14,901 nt of DNA from an uncultured Lachnobacterium sp. (GTDB lineage: Bacteria > Bacillota > Clostridia > Lachnospirales > Lachnospiraceae). This document shows positions 1-7,879 of the stretch, piece by piece (position 1 is the stretch's first letter; every line of letters begins with the position of its first letter). Under the pieces are notes generated by a model. It was given only the letters and a program-made list of their open reading frames with translations, was not told where the DNA came from and searched no databases. Both the position numbers and the translations under genes were made by a program. The stretch lies in the NCBI GenBank assembly GCA_900548765.1, contig URLU01000035.1, positions 1 to 14,901 of the forward strand, written 5' to 3'.

Positions 1-2467
1 TGCTACATCCAAAAGGATTTTCCCGGTCATAATGCTCGCACCTGTAGCCAAAGGCAGTCTTTAGTATCTGTCCACCGCAGACTGGGCACATAAGCCCTTC
101 AACAGGCTCCGGCTCTGTGTCCTGAAACTCAAATCTGATATTGTATCTGCCATCCTCCATTGATGATGTGAGCATGGCATCAAACCTCTTGCCCGCCTTT
201 GATTTAAAGCCCTTTATCAGGTCAGTCCTGCCCTCTGATATAAGCTTAATTACCTGCTCTTCCGGTATGAGACAGCCTGCAATCTCCCCTATTACAAATT
301 TACAGCTATTTGGGTCATCCCTCTTGTAATTGGCACAGCCATATCCAAAAGGTGTAGTCACTATCTCACCACCACAGGCAGGACACTTGACTCCTATCTT
401 TCTTCTGGCTCCTGCGCCACGTCCATTTCTACTGGCAAAATCACTGATTCTCTCGGCTAATGGATCTTTTATATCCTGCCCTATCATCTTGACAGTCTCA
501 CGCCTGATAAAGTCCTCAAGCTTATTTCTGTAATCCCAGAAATCAACTGTTCCCTGGGTGATTCCCTCAAGTCCCTTTTCCCAGGAGGCAGTCATCTGTG
601 GGTTTAAGAGTGCCGGCACCGTCATGCTGACCACCTCAAACACCATCTCTCCCAGATTTTCCGGTGACAGTATCTGGGTCTTTTTGTTAAGGTTCAGATA
701 GCCGATTCTCACCAGCTTTTTGATTATCTCCGCTCTTGTGGCAGATGTTCCTATTCCTGAGCCCTTTATCTGCTCTCTCAGCTCCTCATCCTCTATTAGC
801 TGTCCTGCATTTTCCATGGCAAGCACCATGGAACCTGAGGTATAACGCTTTGGTGGTGAGGTCTTTCCAAACTTAATCTGATAGCCGTTCACCTGAATCT
901 TATCGCCATTTTTGAGTCTGTCAGCCAGCTCAAGCATAACCTTTGGATTTACAGCGATTTCTTCCTCACCATTAGCACCATTCTCACTGCCGGCTTCTGT
1001 GCTGTCAGCGGACGCTCCCTGACCACCGAGGATTCTTGAGTTTTCCTCTTCAAAGGTTTTCTTTTTAGGGGGTGTAGCAACCTCCAGATAGCCCTTGGAT
1101 TTAAGCAGCTTTGCTGATGAGAAAAAGCTCTCCCCCTCCACATCAACTGTGAGCTTTACATTCTCATACTCTGCGGCAGGGTAGAAAATACTTAAAAATC
1201 TCCTTACAATCACATCAAACACAGCTCTCTGCAGGGAGTTAAGGGAATTTAACTCTGTGAGCTGTCCTGTTGGGATGATGGCATAGTGGTCTGTGACCTT
1301 GCTGTCATCTGTGTAGGAGGTTCTGGCTATATTTGCATACAGCTTTTTGTCCATGATTTCATTCACATAGGCTGCTGTAGGCTCATACCCCTTTAATCTG
1401 CCGATATTTTTGTATATTTCCTTTGCCACGGCACTTGAAAGTACTCTGGCATCAGTTCTTGGATATGTAGTAAGCTTCTTCTCATACAAATCCTGTGCCA
1501 CCTGCAGGGTTTCATCCGGGCTGATTTTAAAACGCTTTGAGCACTCAGCCTGAAGCTCTGCCAGATTGAATAAAAGCGGTGCACGCTTTCTTGAGATTGA
1601 TTTTTCTATGTGCTTCACGGTGCCCGGCCTGCCGTTTAAGCTCTCAATAAGTGCCAGAGCATCCTTTTCCTCTTTAAAGCCATTCTCCTTGTAGAGCTGT
1701 GGCGACTCAAAGTATCTTGAGCCTTCTACAGCCTTCCACTCTCCCTGCACATTTGCATCGGTGAAACTTCCGATTATCCTGTAAAATGGTGTCTCCTTAA
1801 AGTTTCTGATTTCACGCTCTCTGATTACAACCATTCCAAGCACACAGGTCATTACACGTCCCACTGCTATTGCTGTATAGGAGCTGGTTCCCGCTGCATT
1901 ATTTAACAAATTGCCATACTTAACCGACATGACTCTGGAAAAATTAATGCCCATTGCATAGTCCTCAATGGTACGCATTATTCCGGAATTGCCAAGATTT
2001 GCGTAATCAGACATAGGTCTTGCTTCTCTGATTCCACGCAGGATTTCCTCCTCGGTCTGGGAATCAATCCAGACTCTGAGCTCCTCCATTCCCTCTCTGA
2101 CACCACCGAAGTTACGGATATTTTCCTCTATGGTCTGTCCTTCTTTTCCGGCATCACCTGCCCAGTAAACCCGGTCAATGTCCTCTCTGTGGAGAAGCCG
2201 GTTTACTATGTCATACTGCTTACGCACATCCTTTATGACATCATATTTGTAGTCCTTGGGTAAAAATGGAAGATCTTCCAATTTCCACTTCTTGTACTTC
2301 ATGTCATACTCTTCCGGATATACCAGCCCCACCAGATGACCTACACACCAGGATATTACATAATCCTGATTTTCTATATAACCATCATTTCTGCCACCCA
2401 CTCTCAGCACTCTGGCAAATTCCTGTGCCACAGATGGTTTCTCTGTTATTATTAATGATTTTCCCAT
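1..2467 (-). CDS. topB: DNA topoisomerase III (type IA), 3' end cut by window edge
   Basis: Type IA topoisomerase: cuts one strand through a phosphotyrosine, passes the other strand and reseals; TopB resolves precatenanes and recombination intermediates. About 822 residues are visible and the frame runs off the left edge. The TOPRIM start (ITEKPSVA, residues 7-14) is clear. The acidic TOPRIM motif reads GDAGKEG (104-110), so the second Asp of the usual DxD is Gly. The gate motif reads GRVMTCVLG (203-211) where GRVQTP is usual. The active site is TTYPRTDAR with Tyr335, followed by a DHYAIIPT motif. The C-terminus carries Cys4-type zinc ribbons: one begins at Cys695/Cys698 (CPACGG), another at Cys794 (CPVCGG) and is cut. 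It is longer than E. coli TopB, probably because of these ribbons. GAGGA lies 4 bases before the ATG, and the start is 9 bases after the stop of the ATPase gene, so the two form an operon. Family certain; exact subfamily not. Confidence 0.93.
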   Translation of the reverse strand, partial: MGKSLIITEKPSVAQEFARVLRVGGRNDGYIENQDYVISWCVGHLVGLVYPEEYDMKYKKWKLEDLPFLPKDYKYDVIKDVRKQYDIVNRLLHREDIDRVYWAGDAGKEGQTIEENIRNFGGVREGMEELRVWIDSQTEEEILRGIREARPMSDYANLGNSGIMRTIEDYAMGINFSRVMSVKYGNLLNNAAGTSSYTAIAVGRVMTCVLGMVVIREREIRNFKETPFYRIIGSFTDANVQGEWKAVEGSRYFESPQLYKENGFKEEKDALALIESLNGRPGTVKHIEKSISRKRAPLLFNLAELQAECSKRFKISPDETLQVAQDLYEKKLTTYPRTDARVLSSAVAKEIYKNIGRLKGYEPTAAYVNEIMDKKLYANIARTSYTDDSKVTDHYAIIPTGQLTELNSLNSLQRAVFDVIVRRFLSIFYPAAEYENVKLTVDVEGESFFSSAKLLKSKGYLEVATPPKKKTFEEENSRILGGQGASADSTEAGSENGANGEEEIAVNPKVMLELADRLKNGDKIQVNGYQIKFGKTSPPKRYTSGSMVLAMENAGQLIEDEELREQIKGSGIGTSATRAEIIKKLVRIGYLNLNKKTQILSPENLGEMVFEVVSMTVPALLNPQMTASWEKGLEGITQGTVDFWDYRNKLEDFIRRETVKMIGQDIKDPLAERISDFASRNGRGAGARRKIGVKCPACGGEIVTTPFGYGCANYKRDDPNSCKFVIGEIAGCLIPEEQVIKLISEGRTDLIKGFKSKAGKRFDAMLTSSMEDGRYNIRFEFQDTEPEPVEGLMCPVCGGQILKTAFGYRCEHYDRENPFGCS

Positions 2468-2476
2468 ATATTCCTC

Positions 2477-3817
2477 TTATAATTCGTTCATATTGATCAG
2501 CTTAAATCGAGGATCCATCTTGACATACTGCTTTAAGGCAGGCTCAAAATATGTGGCAGAGAAGAGATAATAATCGTCCGATGTAAGCTTTGCCTTGTCC
2601 ATAGCAACAGCCATCTGCTCACACATTGCCATAGTCATCTCCGGCTCATTCCAGTTACAGAAGCCTATGATATTACGTCGGTCCTCACTCTGCGCTATGA
2701 TGTCTATATTTCCTGTCTTTCCAATCCAGGTACCTACCTTTGTGATTTTGAACGGAAGCTTGCCCATCTGGTTTAAAATCATGAGATATTCCATGCACAC
2801 ATTTCTGAAATAGCGGTTTAAATACTCATCTATCTCCTCTGCTATATATGTATTGTAAAATTCTTCCTCTGACATAAGATACAGGTCTGACAAGTGGGGA
2901 TAGACAAACTTAAACCAGAAATTAACAAAGGTATCTGTTATTTGATATACGCCCTTTTTGGCGTTGTCCCAGCCCCCGGTTTCAAATGATACGACCCTGT
3001 TTACAATGTCAAAATGACTCAGATTTTTCATATACACACTTATCTTGGCACGGGAAAATCCAGTCTCATGGAAGAGGTCGTTTAACTTATCCTGTCCCTT
3101 GGCGATAGCAGCAAGGATTGTCTCATAGACAGACAGCTCCCTAAGCTCTCTGGATATAAGGTTCTCTGCCTCATTAAACAGAAGCCCCTGCGGCGACAAA
3201 ACAAGTCTGCATATATTCTTTTTAAAATTCATCGCCGGATTCCACTCATCCAGATACTCAGGCACACCGCCCAGCACACCATATATCATAATGGCATCCT
3301 TCACCTGCAGGGTTGGAAACTCTCTGACCACCTCAAGGAAGTTAAGCTCTCCGATTTTCATGGTGTCCTTAAAGTATTCCTTTGCCTCCTGCTCTGCCCA
3401 GACAATAGACGAGCTTGCAAGGATTATCATAACCGGTCCCGGATATAGTTTTTTCTCCTTGAGCCTTAAAATGCTTCCTATAAAATCCGGGTCTCTTTTT
3501 ATTACATTTTGTGCCTCATCTATTACCACCACGAGCTTGGATGGGTCTCCTGACTTGATTCTGTTAAAAAACTCATCATAGGTATGCTGGTTGAGCCTGG
3601 CGTCAAACTGCTTCTCTATTTCAGCGCCCATCATCCTGCGCTGGTCATCAGCAGCTGCCTGCCTGCATCTGTAATAGAAATACTTCTTATCCCCTATAAA
3701 TTCCTTTATGAGTTCTTCCTTCTGGCAGCCCTTTCTGCCATAAAGTACTACAAGCTGATTACCGGATTCATTGTATTTTTCCTCTAATATAGCCAGATCA
3801 CTCTTTTTAGCTTTCAT
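2477..3817 (-). CDS. AAA+ ATPase-like protein with DUF234-type C-terminus; degenerate P-loop
   Basis: Resembles the archaeal-type ATPase/DUF234 family: an N-terminal AAA+ domain, a winged-helix middle and a PD-(D/E)XK-like end. Function unknown. An ATG at 3829 is in frame, but GGAGG lies between it and the ATG at 3817 with ideal spacing, so I chose 3817 (446 aa). The expected P-loop (GRRRVGKTEL-like) reads GRKGCQKEEL at 27-36: the Gly before the Lys is Gln and the Thr after it is Glu. Walker B is intact (LVVVIDEAQ, 95-103). The winged-helix region lies roughly at 220-290. In the C-terminal domain the IDI aspartate (372) remains, but the usual GECKW reads GFCNW (385-389), losing the Glu and Lys of the core. 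A cytosolic protein that neither hydrolyses ATP normally nor cuts DNA is plausible; this is inferred. It lies directly upstream of topB and has its own promoter. Confidence 0.8.
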   Translation of the reverse strand: MKAKKSDLAILEEKYNESGNQLVVLYGRKGCQKEELIKEFIGDKKYFYYRCRQAAADDQRRMMGAEIEKQFDARLNQHTYDEFFNRIKSGDPSKLVVVIDEAQNVIKRDPDFIGSILRLKEKKLYPGPVMIILASSSIVWAEQEAKEYFKDTMKIGELNFLEVVREFPTLQVKDAIMIYGVLGGVPEYLDEWNPAMNFKKNICRLVLSPQGLLFNEAENLISRELRELSVYETILAAIAKGQDKLNDLFHETGFSRAKISVYMKNLSHFDIVNRVVSFETGGWDNAKKGVYQITDTFVNFWFKFVYPHLSDLYLMSEEEFYNTYIAEEIDEYLNRYFRNVCMEYLMILNQMGKLPFKITKVGTWIGKTGNIDIIAQSEDRRNIIGFCNWNEPEMTMAMCEQMAVAMDKAKLTSDDYYLFSATYFEPALKQYVKMDPRFKLINMNEL

Positions 3818-3846
3818 AATTGCCTCCATAAACTCAGATAAAATAA

Positions 3847-3874
3847 ATTATATCATTTTTTAACTTTTTCTCAA
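3847..3874 (-). promoter_or_regulatory. Promoter of the ATPase-topB operon
   Basis: On the minus strand, TTGAGA (3869-3874) and a perfect TATAAT (3847-3852) are 16 bases apart. Transcription would begin near 3840, only about 11 bases before the ATG at 3829. That also favours the ATG at 3817 as the true start. Prediction from consensus only. Confidence 0.6.
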
Positions 3875-3888
3875 GATTAAATGAAGGC

Positions 3889-3919
3889 AAAAAAAATGAC
3901 ACTGACTAAGCAGTGTCAT
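3889..3919 (-). terminator. Intrinsic terminator after asd
   Basis: A 9-bp perfect stem (ATGACACTG, 3911-3919 paired with 3896-3904) with a 6-base loop is followed on the minus strand by eight T (3889-3896; the last stem base overlaps the run). It starts about 30 bases beyond the asd stop and separates asd from the ATPase-topB operon. Confidence 0.85.
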
Positions 3920-3948
3920 CCTCTATATTAACATAACTAATTTCCCGA

Positions 3949-5040
3949 CTATTTCTTTGTGATATATCCCTGTGCTTTAAGAAGCTCTGCGCAGAGTACA
4001 GCTCCACCTGCAGCTCCACGGACTGTGTTATGAGAAAGCCCTACGAACTTCCAGTCATATACTGTGTCCTCTCTGAGACGTCCCACATTGATTCCCATTC
4101 CATTTTCGTAGTTTACATCAAGTGTAACCTGTGGACGATTGTCCTCCTCATGGTAAGTAATAAACTGCTTTGGAGCACTTGGAAGCTCAAGCTCCTGTGG
4201 AACTCCCCTGAAGTTCTTTAATGCTTCGATTAACTGCTCCTTTGTAGGGTTCTTCTTGAACTTAACAAATACGGCTGCTGTGTGGCCATTTAATACTGGT
4301 ACACGGATACACTGGCATGTAATAACCGGTGATGTTGCCGGTACAATCTCCCTTTTCTCATCATCCACATAGCCCCAGAGACGAAGTGGCTCCTTCTCTG
4401 ATTTTTCTTCCTCGCCACCGATGTATGGAATAATATTTCCAACCATTTCAGGCCAGTCCTTAAAGGTCTTTCCAGCTCCTGAGATTGCCTGATAAGTTGT
4501 AGCAACTACTTCATATGGCTCGAACTCTTTCCATGCTGTAAGTACCGGAGCGTATGACTGGATTGAGCAGTTAGGCTTAACGGCTACAAAACCTCTCTTT
4601 GTGCCGAGACGCTCTTTCTGGTATTTGATAACCTCCATATGCTCTGGATTGATTTCTGGTACTACCATTGGCACATCCGGTGTCCATCTGTGAGCACTGT
4701 TGTTAGATACAACCGGAGTCTCTGTTTTAGCGTAATCCTCTTCGATTTTCTTAATCTCATCCTTAGACATATCAACGGCTGAGAATACGAAATCTACCTG
4801 TGAAGCAACTTTTTCTACTTCATTAACGTTCATTACTACGATATTTTTAACTGCCTCTGGCATTGGAGTATCCATTTTCCATCTATCGCCAACTGCATCC
4901 TCGTATGTCTTTCCTGCGCTTCTTGGGCTGGCTGCAATTGTTGTGACCTCAAACCATGGATGGTTCTCAAGTAATGATATAAATCTCTGTCCAACCATTC
5001 CTGTTCCACCAAGAATACCTACCTTTAATTTCTCGCTCAT
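3949..5040 (-). CDS. asd: Aspartate-semialdehyde dehydrogenase
   Basis: Reduces aspartyl-4-phosphate to aspartate semialdehyde with NADPH, the branch point to lysine/diaminopimelate, threonine and methionine; cytosolic. 363 aa, full length. The Rossmann nucleotide-binding loop is GGTGMVGQ (11-18). The catalytic Cys158 lies in KPNCSIQ, and a conserved His253 in VLNGHTAAV. The glycine-rich segment SGAGKTF follows at 187-193. The spacing and the sequence around the Cys match the archaeal/fungal-type branch rather than the E. coli-type branch, as far as I can judge by eye. The start is supported by GAGGAGA about 8 bases upstream. It has its own promoter (5111-5139) and terminator, so it is probably monocistronic, though argH lies just upstream on the same strand with no clear terminator between. 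No lysine riboswitch or T-box is visible in the leader of roughly 60-65 bases. Confidence 0.96.
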   Translation of the reverse strand: MSEKLKVGILGGTGMVGQRFISLLENHPWFEVTTIAASPRSAGKTYEDAVGDRWKMDTPMPEAVKNIVVMNVNEVEKVASQVDFVFSAVDMSKDEIKKIEEDYAKTETPVVSNNSAHRWTPDVPMVVPEINPEHMEVIKYQKERLGTKRGFVAVKPNCSIQSYAPVLTAWKEFEPYEVVATTYQAISGAGKTFKDWPEMVGNIIPYIGGEEEKSEKEPLRLWGYVDDEKREIVPATSPVITCQCIRVPVLNGHTAAVFVKFKKNPTKEQLIEALKNFRGVPQELELPSAPKQFITYHEEDNRPQVTLDVNYENGMGINVGRLREDTVYDWKFVGLSHNTVRGAAGGAVLCAELLKAQGYITKK

Positions 5041-5110
5041 TCTAGCTTTCTCCTCTTTTATTCCTCTTTTAAATGTCCGCGTATCGCGAACAACTGTCTT
5101 TATAGGAAAT

Positions 5111-5139
5111 ATATTACTTTACTTAAATAAAAAAAACAA
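5111..5139 (-). promoter_or_regulatory. Promoter of asd
   Basis: On the minus strand, TTGTTT (5134-5139) and TAATAT (5111-5116) are separated by 17 bases. The short leader contains the small palindrome CGCGATACGCG followed by two GAGGA-like purine stretches, the second serving asd. Consensus-based prediction. Confidence 0.5.
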
Positions 5140-5173
5140 TTAACAAACTTTATTAAATTACCAAATTATTTGC

Positions 5174-6562
5174 TTAAAACTTGTCATTTTTGCACAAATA
5201 TTCTTCATTTATCTTAATTACGGCCTCCATAGCTGTCTTTGAAGGAGCACCGATTGTACATCTGGTGTTGACACATGTCTCCATGGAAATTGCATCATAG
5301 ATGTCATCCTCAAACACAGGACTGATGGCTTTAAGCTCCTCAAGCTTCATATCATCTATGGCAATGCCTTTATCCAGGCAATAAAGCACTATCTGACCTA
5401 CTATGCCATGGGCATCCCTGAATGGCACTCCGTGCTTAACCAGATAATCTGCGGCATCTGTAGCATTAGTAAAGCCATTGTTGGCACTCTTTCTCATTAC
5501 TTCCTTGTTAAACTTCATTGTATCAAGCATGCCTGTAAAGAGGGCTATACATCCCTTTGCTGTGTCGAAGGCATCAAAGCTTAATTCCTTATCCTCCTGC
5601 ATATCCTTGTTGTAGGCAAGTGGAATGCCCTTCATAGTGGTTAAAATAGAGTTTAAAGCTCCGTAAACCCTTCCTGTCTTACCACGGACAAGCTCTGCGA
5701 TGTCAGGGTTTTTCTTCTGTGGCATAATACTGCTTCCTGTGCTGTAGGCATCATCAATCTCAACAAACTGATACTCATTAGAATTCCAGATGATTACCTC
5801 CTCTGAAAATCTCGACAAGTGCATCATGATTGTAGAAAGTGCACATAAAAACTCTATAAGATAATCCCTGTCGGACACGCCATCCATGCTGTTTAAGGTA
5901 GGTCCATAGAAGCCTAAAAGCTCTGCTGTGTATTCTCTGTCCAGAGGATATGTGGTGCCTGCCAGTGCGCCAGAACCCAGTGGACAATAATTCATTCTCT
6001 CATATATGTCATGGAGACGGCTTCTGTCCCTCTTAAACATCTCAAAATATGCTCCCATATGATGAGCCAGAGTGATAGGCTGTGCCTTCTGCAAATGGGT
6101 AAAGCCCGGCATAATTGTCTCTGTGTTCTCTTTCATTATACGAAGGAGTACCTGTAATAATGACTTCAAAAGCTCATCTGTTTCCTTAACCTGGTCTCTG
6201 GTGTAGAGTCTCATATCAAGGGCAACCTGGTCATTTCTGCTTCTTCCTGTGTGAAGCTTCTTGCCAGTATCTCCCAGCCTGTCAATCAGATTTGCCTCAA
6301 CAAAGCTGTGGATATCTTCGTATTCATCTGTAATTTCAAGCCTGCCACTCTCCACATCTGCCAGTATTTCATCAAGGCAGGCTAAAATGTCATTCATTTC
6401 CTTTTCTGTTAATATCTGCTGTCTGCCAAGCATCTTAACATGTGCCTTGCTGCCCTCGATATCCTGCTTATAGAATTTCTTGTCAAAAGAAATTGAAGCA
6501 TTAAAATTGTATACAAGCTTATCCGTTTCCTTGGTGAATCGTCCACCCCATAACTGAGCCAT
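5174..6562 (-). CDS. argH: Argininosuccinate lyase
   Basis: Cleaves argininosuccinate to arginine and fumarate, the last step of arginine synthesis; a cytosolic homotetramer of the fumarase/aspartase superfamily. 462 aa, the usual length. Motifs in order: N-terminal LWGGRF (4-9), substrate loop GRSRNDQ (106-112), FTHLQKAQP with conserved His156, and the superfamily signature GSSIMPQKKNP (276-286), whose second Ser (278) is the expected catalytic base. The start has AGGAGG 7 bases upstream and a consensus promoter. No argG or other arg gene is in the window, so it is unlinked from the rest of the pathway here. No arginine operator (ARG box) could be identified with confidence. Confidence 0.97.
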   Translation of the reverse strand: MAQLWGGRFTKETDKLVYNFNASISFDKKFYKQDIEGSKAHVKMLGRQQILTEKEMNDILACLDEILADVESGRLEITDEYEDIHSFVEANLIDRLGDTGKKLHTGRSRNDQVALDMRLYTRDQVKETDELLKSLLQVLLRIMKENTETIMPGFTHLQKAQPITLAHHMGAYFEMFKRDRSRLHDIYERMNYCPLGSGALAGTTYPLDREYTAELLGFYGPTLNSMDGVSDRDYLIEFLCALSTIMMHLSRFSEEVIIWNSNEYQFVEIDDAYSTGSSIMPQKKNPDIAELVRGKTGRVYGALNSILTTMKGIPLAYNKDMQEDKELSFDAFDTAKGCIALFTGMLDTMKFNKEVMRKSANNGFTNATDAADYLVKHGVPFRDAHGIVGQIVLYCLDKGIAIDDMKLEELKAISPVFEDDIYDAISMETCVNTRCTIGAPSKTAMEAVIKINEEYLCKNDKF

Positions 6563-6616
6563 CTTGTGTCCTCCTATATTTAAAAATTATATTTTTTCAT
6601 TTTTTTATAATTTTAG

Positions 6617-6645
6617 ATTATATATTACCCTTGAGCAGGATTCAA
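6617..6645 (-). promoter_or_regulatory. Promoter of argH
   Basis: On the minus strand, TTGAAT (6640-6645), a 17-base spacer and a perfect TATAAT (6617-6622). Transcription would start near 6610 and give a leader of about 48 bases. It lies in the gap after queH, so argH need not depend on queH transcription. Confidence 0.7.
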
Positions 6646-6685
6646 TAAGCTATTTAAGGCAAGCCATACCAAATAATAATAGCTG

Positions 6686-7357
6686 CTATTCCATATTTTC
6701 TTCAGCTGCTTTCCGGGCAATCTCTATGTCCCTCTGTTTCTTGGAATAGACACAGCCACAATAATACTGTCTGTACATTCCGTATTCATTAGATATTTCT
6801 GTAGAGGTCTTGTACCCATTCTTCTTTTTAAAGTCTGAATACAGGTATCTGATTCCCAGCTCCTCTTCAAGCTTTTTCCCGATTTCGTTAAGCTTCTGGG
6901 AGTTTTTAAGCGGGCTTATGGACAGGGTTGTAGTAAAAAAGTCAAAGCCATTCGCAAGGGCGTATTCTGCTGTTTCCCTAAGTCTTAACTCATAGCACTT
7001 GAAGCAGCGCTCTCCGCCCTCCGGCAGGTTTTCCAGCCCTCTTACCATGTCATAAAAACGGCTGGTGTCATAGCTGCCTTCGATAAACTTTACCTCATTT
7101 GCCAGAGGGTATTCTCTTATGAAACGTTCCTGTTCGTGGACACGCATCTCGTACTCTTCCGGTGGATAAATGTTTGGGTTGTAGTAGAATACGGTCACGT
7201 TGAAATACTGGGATAGGAGGGTCAGGCAGTGGCTGCTGCAGGGTGCGCAGCAGCTGTGCAGGAGGAGGGTTGGGAGCTGGGATAGCAAATGCCCATCCTC
7301 GTAGCAGGTCTGGGTTATTATGGATTCCATTATGGTTTGGTAGTTTATTTTGTTCAT
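6686..7357 (-). CDS. queH: Epoxyqueuosine reductase QueH
   Basis: Catalyses the last step of queuosine synthesis in tRNA, epoxyqueuosine to queuosine, as the non-homologous replacement of QueG (DUF208 family); cytosolic iron-sulfur enzyme. I chose the ATG at 7357, which has GAGGA 8 bases upstream. An in-frame ATG at 7423 would add 22 residues, begin inside the inverted-repeat element and lacks a good ribosome site. The result is 223 aa. Cysteine motifs typical of the family are seen: HSCCAPCSSHC (34-44), RCFKCYELRL (117-126) and YYCGC (199-202 for the two later Cys and neighbours), plus TTTLSISPLKN around 142-152. No other queuosine gene is nearby. Its upstream region is the 7405-7641 element, so its promoter either lies inside or beyond that element. 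Confidence 0.93.
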   Translation of the reverse strand: MNKINYQTIMESIITQTCYEDGHLLSQLPTLLLHSCCAPCSSHCLTLLSQYFNVTVFYYNPNIYPPEEYEMRVHEQERFIREYPLANEVKFIEGSYDTSRFYDMVRGLENLPEGGERCFKCYELRLRETAEYALANGFDFFTTTLSISPLKNSQKLNEIGKKLEEELGIRYLYSDFKKKNGYKTSTEISNEYGMYRQYYCGCVYSKKQRDIEIARKAAEENME

Positions 7358-7404
7358 ATTTGAGTTCCTCATTTTTAGGTGTTTTTTAATCCTTAGGTTG
7401 TGGG

Positions 7405-7641
7405 GGAATATCGGGATAAGCAAATCAATTATCTGTGTCGAGTTCCAAATATAAGATTTTCTAAATGTTCTGATTTAAGTATTCTCGACTTAACGCAACC
7501 ATTCGACATTCGCCATCCATGGCTCAGGTCTCATTCTCGTCAACGTCCTGTTGCCGAGTTGCTGGGAAACGTACAGAACATTAAGAAAATCTAATATTCT
7601 CCACAAGTCACAGATAATTGATTTGCTTATCCCGATATTCC
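7405..7641. repeat. 237-bp inverted-repeat element; structured RNA or MITE-like candidate
   Basis: Bases 7405-7437 are the perfect reverse complement of 7609-7641 (33 bp). Inside, after 16 bases on each side, 7454-7472 pairs with 7574-7592 (18 of 19), and part of the 16-base spacers pairs as well (AATAT/ATATT). The arms therefore stay in register over 68 bases. The 101-base centre (7473-7573) holds small hairpins: TTAAGT/ACTTAA (7-base loop), GCCA/TGGC (4-base loop), CAAC/GTTG, and GCAAC that can pair with GTTGC further on. No coding frame of note and no clear target-site duplication at the ends. It lies 47 bases upstream of the queH start. It could be a large structured non-coding RNA, a queH leader, a MITE-like repeat, or an invertible segment; the sequence alone does not decide. 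Confidence 0.75.
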
Positions 7642-7688
7642 ATTCAACGTATCTAATAAAAATCATATTAAATATATCTCAAAATGCC

Positions 7689-7724
7689 GAAGAGTTCCGA
7701 AAATCTCGGAACTCTTCTTATTTT
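7689..7724 (+). terminator. Strong hairpin terminator, possibly bidirectional
   Basis: A perfect 12-bp stem (GAAGAGTTCCGA, 7689-7700, paired with 7706-7717) with a 5-base loop is followed on the plus strand by TTATTTT. On the minus strand the sequence after the stem is GGCATTTT, a poorer tract. No plus-strand gene lies upstream, so it would end either a transcript through the 7405-7641 element or, on the other strand, the HD-domain operon that ends at 7911. Confidence 0.65.
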
Positions 7725-7879
7725 GGGTTATTGTATTATATTATTCTAATATATTTTCTTCTTTTATATATCATAATATATCTTTAATAATACATTATGA
7801 CAAATAGACCATATAAACATCATATGTTATATCTGCATTTAATTATATTTAAACTTAATTTCTAACCAGATACTTATGC
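7725..7879. other. AT-rich gene-free stretch
   Basis: This part of the gap between queH and the HD-domain gene is very AT-rich, with runs of TATATTA- and AATATAT-like sequence. I see no reading frame, RNA gene or convincing promoter in it. Together with 7358-7724 and 7880-7910 it makes a 553-base gene-free region. Confidence 0.6.

Noticed and set aside
3291..3581. 96-codon open frame on the plus strand
   Set aside because: Antisense to the ATPase gene, no ribosome site and no recognisable domain.
5041..5173. Lysine riboswitch or T-box in front of asd
   Set aside because: The leader after the predicted promoter is too short and lacks the multi-helix core or a T-box sequence.
6650..6688. Terminator after queH
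   Set aside because: Only a 5-bp AATAG/CTATT stem with an interrupted T tract is present, too weak to call.
7358..7404. preQ1 riboswitch in front of queH
   Set aside because: I looked for a short preQ1-type pseudoknot between the element and the start; there is too little space and no match I can recognise. A covariance search would be needed for the larger element.
7358..7423. Upstream ATG extending QueH by 22 residues
   Set aside because: It starts inside the inverted-repeat element and lacks a ribosome site, while the ATG at 7357 has GAGGA at good spacing.
7405..7641. Insertion-sequence remnant
   Set aside because: No transposase fragment lies inside and I find no target-site duplication at the ends; a MITE remains possible and is noted in the findings.
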